A stretch of DNA of 18,594 bases from Paludibacteraceae bacterium (GTDB lineage: Bacteria; Bacteroidota; Bacteroidia; Bacteroidales; Paludibacteraceae): contig JAGCMZ010000092.1 of the NCBI GenBank assembly GCA_017646225.1, positions 1-18,594 on the forward strand. The letters run 5' to 3'. The notes under the pieces are model-generated. The model was not told the DNA's origin and did not search any database. It saw only the letters and a program-made list of their open reading frames with translations. Positions 7,559 to 14,901 of the stretch are shown piece by piece (within the stretch, counting starts at the first letter, position 1; each line of letters begins with the position of its first letter). Position numbers and translations under genes: made by a program.

Positions 7559-7566
7559 CAAAGGTA
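7559..7566 (-). promoter_or_regulatory. Putative -7 promoter box for the symporter gene
   Basis: TACCTTTG (followed by CA) on the minus strand matches TAnnTTTG 18 nt before the ATG at 7540, in the 36-nt gap after the MATE stop. No -33 TTTG at the usual spacing. Would allow symporter-patatin expression apart from the MATE gene, with a very short leader. Confidence 0.5.
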
Positions 7567-7576
7567 TAAAAAAATC

Positions 7577-8947
7577 TTACTTATCCATCCATTGGTGGCG
7601 TAAAGAGCTTGTCTTATGACGGATACGAATTATGTACAGTACTGCTGCTGTTCCTAATCCAAAAATGTAGCCAATATACATGCCTGTAGGCCCCATGCCT
7701 AATGTAAATCCGCATAAATAACCTATAGGAATGTTTAGCACAATATAGGCAAGAAGCGAAATCCACGAAATCATTTTTACATCTTGCATGCCGCGCATAA
7801 TGCCTACGCCAGCACATTGTAGCGCATCAAAAAGTTGAAATAACGCCACCATAATCAGTAGGTCTGAACCCAATGCAACCACTTCTGCATTCGACGTAAA
7901 TAGCAGCGGAAGTTCGTTTCTAAATACGGTAAAGATGAGCGCAGCCGATAGGTTCCAAATTAGCACCAAATGGATGGTCGCTTTGGCGGTAATGCTCATA
8001 TTAGTGGCATCGCGACTACCGTAAAAATGCGATACACGAATGGTTACTGCCGTTCCTAATGCCAATACAATCATAAACGATGTGTTGGCCATGGTCATGG
8101 CAATTTGATTGGCCCCTATAGCAGCCGTGGTAAACCATCCCATCATAATACCGGTAATAATAAAAGCAAGTGACTCCAAAGACATCTGAGCCGAAATGGG
8201 GAACCCCATTCTAAGCAGCGAGGTGATATCGGTACGCTTTAGTTTAATAGAAGAAAACAACGAGGTGTAAGAACGGTATTTATGGTTAAAAACAAAGTAG
8301 CCAATTCCTAGTAGGGGCATACAAATGCGCGATACAAGCGTTGCTAGCGCAGCCCCTTCTACGCCCATTTGGGGGGCACCCCATTTCCCGTAAATGAATA
8401 TCCAGTTGAGCGCAATGTTTAGTACATTGCAAAACATCATCATCACCATGGGTGCAAATGTATTGCCTACACCATCCAAAAAGTTTTTAAATGCAGAAAA
8501 AAGCAATACGGGAAACAAACTATACGCCATCATCCTATAATAAGGAATGGCAGCGTCTACTACTTCAACCGGTTGCCCCATGTGGTAAAGCATAGGCTCA
8601 AAAGCCAATTGAATGAATACAAAAAAGATGCCTAATGCCGAAAAAAGTCCTATGGCATGCTTTAAATACGAGGCAGCGTGAAGTTTGTTACCTTGTGCAT
8701 AAAGTTCCCCAATAAGCGGTGTAAGTCCTAGGGTAAGCCCTTGTCCTGCCAAAAAGAAGAGCAGTGATGTAGTAACGCCAAACGATACCGCAGCCAGCGG
8801 CAACGGATCGTTTCCCCCGTATTGACCCACCATTACATTGTCGGCAAATTGCACCAAAATGTACCCCAATTGCGAAATTACAATGGGCATAGAAAGCTTT
8901 AATATGGCTTTGTAATGCGGTTGGTATGTAGTAAAGCGGTAGCTCAT
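7577..8947 (-). CDS. MATE family efflux transporter (NorM-like)
   Basis: A 456-residue multidrug/toxic-compound extrusion protein that would use a Na+ or H+ gradient to export organic cations across the inner membrane. It has two homologous halves (about residues 14-200 and 235-420) with roughly twelve hydrophobic helices. Family-typical segments are seen: LSMPIVISQLG followed by ADNVMVGQYGG at the N terminus, then NVLNIALNWIFIYGKWG and MGVEGAALATLVSRI. The second half has MGFPISAQMSLES, IGANQIAMTMA and LFDALQCAGVGIMRGMQD. Length is normal. It is the first gene of the minus-strand MATE-symporter-patatin run, with a putative promoter and an unusually good Shine-Dalgarno sequence. The substrate cannot be inferred. 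Confidence 0.95.
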   Translation of the reverse strand: MSYRFTTYQPHYKAILKLSMPIVISQLGYILVQFADNVMVGQYGGNDPLPLAAVSFGVTTSLLFFLAGQGLTLGLTPLIGELYAQGNKLHAASYLKHAIGLFSALGIFFVFIQLAFEPMLYHMGQPVEVVDAAIPYYRMMAYSLFPVLLFSAFKNFLDGVGNTFAPMVMMMFCNVLNIALNWIFIYGKWGAPQMGVEGAALATLVSRICMPLLGIGYFVFNHKYRSYTSLFSSIKLKRTDITSLLRMGFPISAQMSLESLAFIITGIMMGWFTTAAIGANQIAMTMANTSFMIVLALGTAVTIRVSHFYGSRDATNMSITAKATIHLVLIWNLSAALIFTVFRNELPLLFTSNAEVVALGSDLLIMVALFQLFDALQCAGVGIMRGMQDVKMISWISLLAYIVLNIPIGYLCGFTLGMGPTGMYIGYIFGLGTAAVLYIIRIRHKTSSLRHQWMDK

Positions 8948-8959
8948 ATCCTTTTCTCT

Positions 8960-8965
8960 CCTCCT
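8960..8965 (-). promoter_or_regulatory. Strong Shine-Dalgarno sequence of the MATE gene
   Basis: AGGAGG on the minus strand, 12 nt before the ATG at 8947 (a nearer AGGAG-like stretch follows). Noted because the other genes in this window lack a clear Shine-Dalgarno, as is usual in Bacteroidota. Confidence 0.55.
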
Positions 8966-8981
8966 AAATTCTTTCGGCCTA

Positions 8982-8989
8982 CAAAGGTA
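8982..8989 (-). promoter_or_regulatory. Putative -7 promoter box for the MATE gene
   Basis: TACCTTTG on the minus strand, 34 nt upstream of the ATG at 8947, fits TAnnTTTG. No clear -33 box. Confidence 0.5.
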
Positions 8990-9027
8990 TTCAAAAAATA
9001 GGGGATATGGTAGTTTGGTAGAATGAT

Positions 9028-9059
9028 TTTGATGGTTAGAAAGATTTTATCTAAATTTG
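9028..9059 (+). promoter_or_regulatory. Two-box Bacteroidetes promoter for yjdM
   Basis: TTTG (9028-9031), 20 nt, then TAAATTTG (9052-9059): both boxes of the primary sigma consensus at normal spacing. A leader of roughly 25 nt would precede the ATG at 9091. Confidence 0.7.
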
Positions 9060-9090
9060 TAACAAAATAACGATTGATAAAAGCTTAATT

Positions 9091-9423
9091 ATGACAGAAA
9101 TTACAAAATGCCCTAAATGCAACGGCGAATATGTTTATTTTGACGGTTCGCTTTATGTGTGCCCCGACTGTGGTCACGAGTTTAACGAAGAAGATATTGC
9201 CGCTGCAGAAAGTGCCGATATAGCTAAAGATAGCAATGGTGTAGAACTTTTAGACGGCGACTCAGTAACCGTAATCAAAGACTTGAAAGTAAAAGGCTCT
9301 TCCATGGTTATCAAACGCGGCACCAAAGTAAAAAGCATCCGCCTAACCGACAATCCCGAAGAAGTAGACTGCAAAATAGACGGCAGCAGCATCGTGCTAA
9401 AAACCTGCTTTTTGAAGAAATAA
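9091..9423 (+). CDS. yjdM: YjdM/PhnA-family zinc-ribbon protein
   Basis: A 110-residue cytoplasmic protein matching the E. coli YjdM (formerly PhnA) layout and length. The N-terminal zinc ribbon has two Cys pairs, CPKC (residues 7-10) and CPDC (28-31), in KCPKCNGEYVYFDGSLYVC. The C-terminal domain carries the family signature LLDGDSVTVIKDLKVKGSS and ends with CKIDGSSIVLKTCFLKK. Despite the old name, a role in phosphonate breakdown is not established, and there is no phn gene nearby to support one. It is a single gene with its own two-box promoter and a terminator right behind it. Confidence 0.95.
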   Translation: MTEITKCPKCNGEYVYFDGSLYVCPDCGHEFNEEDIAAAESADIAKDSNGVELLDGDSVTVIKDLKVKGSSMVIKRGTKVKSIRLTDNPEEVDCKIDGSSIVLKTCFLKK

Positions 9424-9442
9424 ACAAGTTAATTATGATACA

Positions 9443-9477
9443 AAAAAAACGCTGTAATCTAATTACAGCGTTTTTTT
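9443..9477. terminator. Bidirectional terminator between yjdM and dnaK
   Basis: A perfect 16-bp stem (9443-9458 with 9462-9477), loop CTA, core CGCTGTAAT/ATTACAGCG with A- and T-runs at the outside. It serves both convergent genes. Confidence 0.92.
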
Positions 9478-9497
9478 GTATTAGGAGTTGTACTATT

Positions 9498-11420
9498 TTA
9501 CTTAACCTCTTCAAAGTCGGCGTCTTGTACGTTGTCGCCAGCGTTTTGAGCACCGCCTTGGGCTCCGCAACCGCCTGCACCGCAGTTAGGGTCGGCTTGT
9601 GCACCGCCTTGAGCAGCGTTAGCCGCGTTGTACATGTCTTGGCTAGCAGCGTGGAAAGCATCGTTTAGTTCTTTCATAGCAGCATCAATAGCGTCCAAGT
9701 TTTGCGATTTGTGCGCTTCTTTTAGTTTGCCAAGAGCCGCTTCGATAGGCGCTTTTTTGTCGGCTGGAATCTTATCGCCAAGCTCTTTTAGTTGTTTTTC
9801 GGTTTGGAAAATCATACCGTCAGCTTGGTTTAGTTTGTCGATGCGTTCTTTTTCTTTTTTGTCGGCTTCGGCATTGGCTTCTGCTTCGGCTTTCATGCGT
9901 TTAATTTCGTCATCGCTTAAGCCAGACGATGCTTCAATACGAATGTTTTGTTCTTTGCCAGTAGCTTTGTCTTTAGCCGATACGTTTAAGATACCGTTGG
10001 CGTCGATGTCAAAGGTTACTTCAATTTGAGGTACACCACGTGGAGCAGCAGGAATACCGTCTAAGTGGAACATACCAATTTGTTTGTTGTCGCGTGCCAT
10101 AGGACGTTCGCCTTGTAGTACGTTAATTTGTACCGAAGGTTGGTTGTCGCTAGCGGTGGAGAACACTTCCGATTTGCGAGTAGGAATGGTGGTGTTAGCA
10201 TCAATTAATTTGGTCATTACACCGCCCATGGTTTCAATACCCAACGATAGAGGAGTAACGTCAAGCAACAACACATCTTTTACTTCGCCGGTTAATATAC
10301 CACCTTGGATAGCAGCACCCACAGCAACTACTTCGTCGGGGTTAACGCCTTTAGAAGGAGCTTTGCCAAAGATTTCTTCAACTTTTGCTTGAATAGCAGG
10401 AATACGAGACGAACCACCTACCAAGATAACTTCGTCAATGTCTGATTTGCTCAAACCTGCGTCAGAAAGTGCTTTTTGGCAAGGAGCCACGGTAGCTTGA
10501 ATCAAACGGTCGGCCAATTGTTCAAATTTAGCACGAGTAAGGTTCATTTGCAAGTGTTTAGGCACACCGTTAACTGGCGCAATGTAAGGCAAGTTAATTT
10601 CGGTGCTGGTAGAGCTAGAAAGTTCAATTTTAGCTTTTTCTGCAGCTTCTTTTAGACGTTGAAGTGCCATAGGATCTTGACGCAAGTCAACACCTTCTGC
10701 AGCTTTGAATTCGTCTGCCAACCAGTCAATAATAACGTGGTCAAAGTCGTCACCACCTAGGTGTGTGTCACCGTTGGTCGATTTTACTTCAAATACGCCA
10801 TCGCCCAATTCCAAAATAGAGATATCGAAGGTACCGCCACCCAAGTCAAACACGGCAATTTTCATGTCTTTTTGGGTTTTGTCCAAACCGTATGCCAACG
10901 CAGCAGCAGTAGGTTCGTTTACAATACGTTTAACAGTAAGACCTGCAATTTCGCCAGCTTCTTTGGTAGCTTGACGTTGTGCGTCGCTAAAGTAAGCAGG
11001 AACGGTAATAACGGCTTCGGTTACTTCGGTGCCCAAATAATCTTCGGCAGTTTTTTTCATTTTTTGCAAAATAATAGCCGAAATTTCTTGTGGAGTGTAC
11101 AATCTGCCATCGATGTTAACACGAGGAGTGTTGTTGTCGCCACGATCTACTTGATAAGGAACACGTTGTGTTTCTTTCATGGTTTGGTCGTAGGTTTCGC
11201 CCATAAAACGTTTAATAGAGAAAATCGTTTTTTTAGGGTTAGTAATAGCCTGACGTTTAGCAGGGTCGCCTACTTTGCGCTCACCACCATCAATAAATGC
11301 AACAATTGATGGAGTGGTGCGTTTGCCTTCGCTGTTTGCAATAACAATAGGATCGTTGCCTTCCATTACGGCAACACAAGAGTTAGTTGTTCCTAAGTCA
11401 ATACCAATAATTTTTCCCAT
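9498..11420 (-). CDS. dnaK: Molecular chaperone DnaK (Hsp70)
   Basis: A complete 640-residue cytoplasmic Hsp70, which binds unfolded peptides under ATP control together with DnaJ and GrpE. N-terminal ATPase domain: phosphate loop [13 protein letters not shown], then [22 protein letters not shown], and [12 protein letters not shown]. Linker: [16 protein letters not shown]. Substrate domain: [14 protein letters not shown], then [19 protein letters not shown]. The helical lid is followed by a Gly/Ala-rich tail that ends EEVK rather than EEVD, as in other Bacteroidota as far as I recall. The tail carries two cysteines (613 and 618 in NCGAGGCG), which is unusual. No grpE or dnaJ is adjacent. The 5' leader holds a composite repeat and an upstream sigma-54-like site. 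Confidence 0.99.
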   Translation of the reverse strand: MGKIIGIDLGTTNSCVAVMEGNDPIVIANSEGKRTTPSIVAFIDGGERKVGDPAKRQAITNPKKTIFSIKRFMGETYDQTMKETQRVPYQVDRGDNNTPRVNIDGRLYTPQEISAIILQKMKKTAEDYLGTEVTEAVITVPAYFSDAQRQATKEAGEIAGLTVKRIVNEPTAAALAYGLDKTQKDMKIAVFDLGGGTFDISILELGDGVFEVKSTNGDTHLGGDDFDHVIIDWLADEFKAAEGVDLRQDPMALQRLKEAAEKAKIELSSSTSTEINLPYIAPVNGVPKHLQMNLTRAKFEQLADRLIQATVAPCQKALSDAGLSKSDIDEVILVGGSSRIPAIQAKVEEIFGKAPSKGVNPDEVVAVGAAIQGGILTGEVKDVLLLDVTPLSLGIETMGGVMTKLIDANTTIPTRKSEVFSTASDNQPSVQINVLQGERPMARDNKQIGMFHLDGIPAAPRGVPQIEVTFDIDANGILNVSAKDKATGKEQNIRIEASSGLSDDEIKRMKAEAEANAEADKKEKERIDKLNQADGMIFQTEKQLKELGDKIPADKKAPIEAALGKLKEAHKSQNLDAIDAAMKELNDAFHAASQDMYNAANAAQGGAQADPNCGAGGCGAQGGAQNAGDNVQDADFEEVK

Positions 11421-11455
11421 AATTTTTATTTTTTAATTGTTTATATTCTTTTTTG

Positions 11456-11580
11456 TTTAGTTGTTGAGTTGTTGAGTCGTTTAGTCGAAATTGCAATGCT
11501 GGGCACTTCGACAGGCTCAGTGACCGCATTGCTTCTGCTTTCGATTTGCGGTTCATCGATTTAACGATTCAACGATTTAA
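11456..11580. repeat. Composite octamer/hairpin repeat upstream of dnaK
   Basis: Reading toward dnaK (minus strand): three 8-bp units (11580-11557; TTAAATCG, TTGAATCG, TTAAATCG); a GCAATGC/GCATTGC stem (11526-11532 with 11493-11499) around a REP-like core (11501-11525); then four 8-bp units (11487-11456; CGACTAAA, CGACTCAA, CAACTCAA, CAACTAAA) ending 35 nt before the ATG. The two arrays are opposed, so they could pair imperfectly: units 11565-11572 and 11472-11479 match at 7 of 8 positions. The same design precedes the gene at 13800. Confidence 0.75.
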
Positions 11581-11612
11581 CAATAGTAACAATTGACTGT
11601 CGACACTTATAT

Positions 11613-11629
11613 TACAAATTCCGTGCCAA
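11613..11629 (-). promoter_or_regulatory. Sigma-54-like promoter upstream of dnaK
   Basis: TTGGCACGGAATTTGTA on the minus strand. The -24 half (TTGGCACG) is exact against the sigma-54 consensus TTGGCACG-N4-TTGCW; the -12 half has TTGT instead of TTGC. It points at dnaK with a leader of about 180 nt. No TAnnTTTG box is seen for dnaK. One mismatch and no enhancer evidence keep this tentative. Confidence 0.4.
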
Positions 11630-11700
11630 AGCCATAAGATCACTAAAAACTGACAAAGTGTCAAAAATATGTCATCGACTTATAAATTTGGTAAAATTAT

Positions 11701-11731
11701 TTTGTTGTCATCTGCCTTTGTAGTACTTTTG
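11701..11731 (+). promoter_or_regulatory. Two-box Bacteroidetes promoter for the S9B-like gene
   Basis: TTTG (11701-11704), 19 nt, then TACTTTTG (11724-11731): a full primary-sigma promoter. It lies downstream of the in-frame ATG at 11669 and 28 nt before the ATG at 11759, so it decides the start in favour of 11759. Confidence 0.7.
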
Positions 11732-11758
11732 AATTGTGAAAGATTTAATTGTGACGCT

Positions 11759-13672
11759 ATGAAAAAGCTAACTTCATTCTTATTGCTAATTGCCTGCTGT
11801 TTAGGATTGTATGCCAAAACGCCAGTGCTTATTTCTTTGCAAGATGGTAAAAATTACGCCCGTATATCGGACGATAAGACACTTTTGCTGAGTGGCGATT
11901 ACAAGACAGGCAAAGAAGATACGTTGGTAGTATTTTCTGCCATGCGCAATGTGCCCCTAAAAAGCGTCGAGGCTTTTAGGTTTAGTCCTGATTATAAGCG
12001 TGTTTTATTGCGCGCTGCCGATAAAGACTACTATGTATATCAATTTGCCAACAACCGATGTGACAAATTGTCGTTAAAAGGCAAGCAAAGCATGCCCATG
12101 TTTAGCCCCGATGGCAGTATGATTGCATTTGAACGCGATAATAACTTGTTTATTAAGAGGCTGTTATACGATACCGAGGTGCAACTAACTACCGATGGTA
12201 ATGCCACTACGCACAATGGCGTATTGTCAGTACAGGCTGCCAAGGCATTTGGTCAAACCCACCAGATGGAATGGTCTAAGGATAGCAAAGCCTTGGTATA
12301 TGCCAAAGACAACAAGTTGTATATGTACCACGTACATTATAAATGGAACAAACAAATTGAACTTCCAGAAGGCGATAATGTGCACATTACCCGTATTAAA
12401 TGGAGTTACAAAGACAATTTGTTTGCCGTGATGTACCTTGACGAGGTGCAAAAAAAACTAAGCGTAGCCATGGTAAACGCCGAAACCTTACTAGCTAAAC
12501 GCGTTTATACCTATACCGATAACCGATTTATATCGCCCGATATTGCCTCTACCATTTTGTTCTTTCCAGAAAACGATAACTTTGCTATTTTGAGCGATAA
12601 AGATGGTTATATTCATGCCTACGTGTATACTCAAGCTGGTATTTTAAAACATCAAATAGGCAAAGGCAATTTTGATGTAACCAAAATTTATGGGTACGAT
12701 GCCAAAAATAAGTTGGTTTACTACCAATCTACAGAAAATGGCCCACTTAATAGGGGTGTGTATGCCATAGGTTTATACGATGGCAAAAAACGTGCATTGG
12801 CTACACAGGATGGCACCAACGACGCCTCTTTCTCTGCCAACTATAGCTATTTTGTACGTACTTATAGCAGTATTCAAGAGCCCTTTGTATATACGGTATG
12901 CGATAGCAAAGGCAACGACTTGCGTCAGCTTTATCAGGATTCCATTAATTTGGGTATTCAAAAAGAAGAATATAACTTTGCAAATGGTCTTTCGGGTTGG
13001 ATTTTACGCAAGCCAGGCGTAAAAAATGCTCCCGTTATTTTTGATGTAACCGATGCCCAAAACCAATGGAAACAAGATGTGTCGTACAAATTGGCAGAGC
13101 AAGGGTATGTGGTGGCTACTGTAGCGGCACACGGCAACTTAGGTTATGGTAAAGATTACCGCAAAGCCATTTATGGCAATATCTTTAAGGTGCCAGCGCT
13201 AGATTATATAGTCGCTGCCAAAACCCTTATAAAAGATGGCATTTCAGACGGCAAAAACCTATTTATCATGGGTAATCGATTGGCCAGTGGGGTAGTGTTT
13301 GCCGCCATGATGCAACCCGATTCGCCCTTTGTAGGTGGCATTTGTATTTCGCCTGTAACCGATTTGCTAAACTATAACCCCATACGCGTAACCCGCTACA
13401 TGAACAAAGAAGGGGTAACCGGCGGTTACAAAACCAATCAAGCTGTGGGTAATGTCAAAAATATTAAAGGCAAGTTGTTGCTGGTACATGCCATGAACGA
13501 TGGTGATAATCCTGTAGACAATACCAATAAATTGGTAGAAGAATTGGTAAACAACAACGTTCAATTTGAAATGCAATTGTACCCCAATCGCGACGAAAGC
13601 TTTACCGCATCGCTTTTGCAACCACACTTGCTAACCCGCATACTTAACTTTATAAAAGGAAACATAAAATAA
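11759..13672 (+). CDS. Secreted S9B (dipeptidyl peptidase IV-like) protein, predicted pseudoenzyme
   Basis: A 637-residue protein with a clean signal peptide (MKKLTSFLLLIACCLGLYAK). The start at 11759 is chosen over an in-frame ATG at 11669 because of the signal peptide and the promoter in between. Residues ~30-370 look like the DPP-IV beta-propeller (FRFSPDYKRVLL, MFSPDGSMIAFERDNNLF, MEWSKDSKALVYAK); ~400-637 are an alpha/beta-hydrolase domain. It aligns with active S9B enzymes, but key residues are gone. The nucleophile motif GWSYGG reads GNRLAS (Ser to Arg507). The catalytic His in YPNRNHG reads YPNRDES (Glu613). The Glu-Glu substrate motif reads AKA (161-163). The Asp remains (D581, HAMND). 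It is therefore probably not a peptidase and may bind or scaffold in the periplasm; role unknown. Shorter than the ~720 residues usual for active relatives. Confidence 0.85.
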   Translation: MKKLTSFLLLIACCLGLYAKTPVLISLQDGKNYARISDDKTLLLSGDYKTGKEDTLVVFSAMRNVPLKSVEAFRFSPDYKRVLLRAADKDYYVYQFANNRCDKLSLKGKQSMPMFSPDGSMIAFERDNNLFIKRLLYDTEVQLTTDGNATTHNGVLSVQAAKAFGQTHQMEWSKDSKALVYAKDNKLYMYHVHYKWNKQIELPEGDNVHITRIKWSYKDNLFAVMYLDEVQKKLSVAMVNAETLLAKRVYTYTDNRFISPDIASTILFFPENDNFAILSDKDGYIHAYVYTQAGILKHQIGKGNFDVTKIYGYDAKNKLVYYQSTENGPLNRGVYAIGLYDGKKRALATQDGTNDASFSANYSYFVRTYSSIQEPFVYTVCDSKGNDLRQLYQDSINLGIQKEEYNFANGLSGWILRKPGVKNAPVIFDVTDAQNQWKQDVSYKLAEQGYVVATVAAHGNLGYGKDYRKAIYGNIFKVPALDYIVAAKTLIKDGISDGKNLFIMGNRLASGVVFAAMMQPDSPFVGGICISPVTDLLNYNPIRVTRYMNKEGVTGGYKTNQAVGNVKNIKGKLLLVHAMNDGDNPVDNTNKLVEELVNNNVQFEMQLYPNRDESFTASLLQPHLLTRILNFIKGNIK

Positions 13673-13675
13673 GTC

Positions 13676-13791
13676 GCAATGCAGACGCATTGCTCCTATG
13701 AATCGGTGACGTATTGATGAACGAATGTGAATAATCGGTGAATCGGCTAAACGACTCAACGACTAAACGACTAAACAACTAAACAACTAAA
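13676..13791 (+). repeat. Composite octamer/hairpin repeat upstream of the nucleotidyltransferase gene
   Basis: A hairpin GCAATGC-AGAC-GCATTGC (13676-13693) begins 4 nt after the stop of the S9B-like gene. After a spacer with AATCGGTG copies come two degenerate units (13736-13751) and five clean 8-bp units (13752-13791: CGACTCAA, CGACTAAA twice, CAACTAAA twice), ending 8 nt before the ATG at 13800. No TAnnTTTG box is seen in this gap and the hairpin has no T-run, so the gene may be read from the S9B promoter or through the repeat. Confidence 0.78.
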
Positions 13792-13799
13792 CAATAATT

Positions 13800-14705
13800 A
13801 TGAAACCAACATTGTATGTAATGGCGGCAGGTATGGGAAGCCGCTACGGAGGTCTTAAACAAATGGACGGACTAGGTCCAAATGGCGAAACCATTATCGA
13901 TTATTCTATCTTTGATGCCATTCGTGCCGGATTTGGCAAGGTGGTATTTGTAATTCGCCGCGATTTTGCCCAAGATTTTAAAGACATCGTAATCTCAAAA
14001 TTTGAAAGTAAAATTCCCGTTGAGGTTGTATACCAAGATATTACCGCTTTACCAGAAGGCTTTACGCCTAACCCAGAACGTGTTAAACCATGGGGTACCA
14101 ATCACGCTATTTTAATGGGAAAAGACGTTGTAAAAGAGCCTTTTGCTGTTATTAACGGTGACGATTTTTACGGATACGAATCGTTTAAAGTATTGGCAGA
14201 CCAATTAACAGCCATGTCAGGCAAAAAAGGCGAGTATTGCATGGTGGGTTTTCCCGTTAAAAATACCTTGTCAGAAAGTGGTACGGTGTCGCGCGGTGTA
14301 TGCCAAAGCAACGAAGCAGGCAATTTAGTATCCATAGAAGAACATACCAAAATAGAAGCCATTAACGGTAGCATTGTAAACCACAACGACGATGGTACCG
14401 AAAAAGAAATTGCACCCGATACCCCTGTTTCTATGAATATGTGGGGCTTTACACCCGACTATTTTGAGTATTCGTACGAATTCTTTAAAGAATTCCTAAA
14501 AGAAAACGAAAAGAGCCTTAAAGCCGAATTCTACATTCCTACCATGGTAGATTACCTAATTAATAATGGCAAAGCTACCGTTAAGGTGCTTAATACCACT
14601 TCTAAATGGTTTGGAGTAACTTATGCAGACGATAAACCCAATGTACTTTTGCAATTAAATGCGCTAATTGCTAAGGGGGTTTATCCAAATAAACTTTGGG
14701 AATAA
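13800..14705 (+). CDS. Sugar-phosphate nucleotidyltransferase-like protein
   Basis: A 301-residue cytoplasmic protein with the nucleotidyltransferase (GT-A, NTP_transferase) fold. These enzymes join NTP and a sugar 1-phosphate to give an NDP-sugar and pyrophosphate. Visible: the N-terminal nucleotide-binding loop VMAAGMGSRYGGLKQ (residues 7-21), a conserved WGTNHAIL stretch (98-105) and the metal-binding motif AVINGDDFYG (116-125, acidic pair D121-D122). It also has GFPVKNTLSESGTVSRG and MNMWGFTPDYFEY. Length matches the stand-alone Bacteroidota form. In relatives this gene often accompanies a kinase, but none is next to it here. Sugar and nucleotide specificity are not evident. Preceded by the octamer repeat and followed directly by a structured element. 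Confidence 0.9.
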   Translation: MKPTLYVMAAGMGSRYGGLKQMDGLGPNGETIIDYSIFDAIRAGFGKVVFVIRRDFAQDFKDIVISKFESKIPVEVVYQDITALPEGFTPNPERVKPWGTNHAILMGKDVVKEPFAVINGDDFYGYESFKVLADQLTAMSGKKGEYCMVGFPVKNTLSESGTVSRGVCQSNEAGNLVSIEEHTKIEAINGSIVNHNDDGTEKEIAPDTPVSMNMWGFTPDYFEYSYEFFKEFLKENEKSLKAEFYIPTMVDYLINNGKATVKVLNTTSKWFGVTYADDKPNVLLQLNALIAKGVYPNKLWE

Positions 14706-14708
14706 GGA

Positions 14709-14826
14709 AAAATTATTTTAGAGGTAGATTTCTGCGTTACGCTTGCCCTCTAAATCCTCATTTACGTTAGTAAACTCCGGTTTGTCGGGCTTCGCAAGCC
14801 TTGAACTATACCTTTAAAATAATTTT
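14709..14826. repeat. ~118-bp element with 18-bp terminal inverted repeats (MITE-like or structured RNA)
   Basis: The arms 14709-14726 and 14809-14826 pair over 18 positions with one G-U. Between them lie smaller hairpins: GCG-TTA-CGC (14734-14742), TTTAC-GTTA-GTAAA (14761-14774) and GGCTT-CGC-AAGCC (14788-14800). It starts 3 nt after the stop codon of the nucleotidyltransferase gene and ends before the terminator at 14849. Whether it acts as a 3' RNA structure or is a small mobile repeat cannot be told from one copy. Confidence 0.65.
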
Positions 14827-14848
14827 AAGTGGCCTTGAGAAAGCATAC

Positions 14849-14882
14849 AAAAAGAGCGACTAAATTTTTAGTCGCTCTTTTT
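14849..14882. terminator. Bidirectional intrinsic terminator
   Basis: A 15-bp stem (14849-14863 with 14868-14882), core GAGCGACTAA/TTAGTCGCTC, flanked by A-rich and T-rich runs. It separates the convergent nucleotidyltransferase and large T9SS cargo genes. Confidence 0.92.
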
Positions 14883-14901
14883 TTTATCATCATCTTATTT
14901 C

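Noticed and set aside
9311..11309. Open frames opposite or offset to dnaK (up to 182 codons)
   Set aside because: They are common mirror frames of a highly conserved gene; no start signals or domain content.
11669..11758. In-frame N-terminal extension of the S9B-like protein from the ATG at 11669
   Set aside because: The extension holds a two-box promoter (11701-11731), and a normal signal peptide begins at the ATG at 11759.
13676..13693. Terminator for the S9B-like gene
   Set aside because: The hairpin has a 7-bp stem with no T-run after it, and the same stem occurs in the dnaK upstream region; it is part of the composite repeat.
11456..13791. CRISPR array as an explanation for the octamer repeats
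   Set aside because: Units are 8 bp, contiguous and without spacers, and no cas gene is present.
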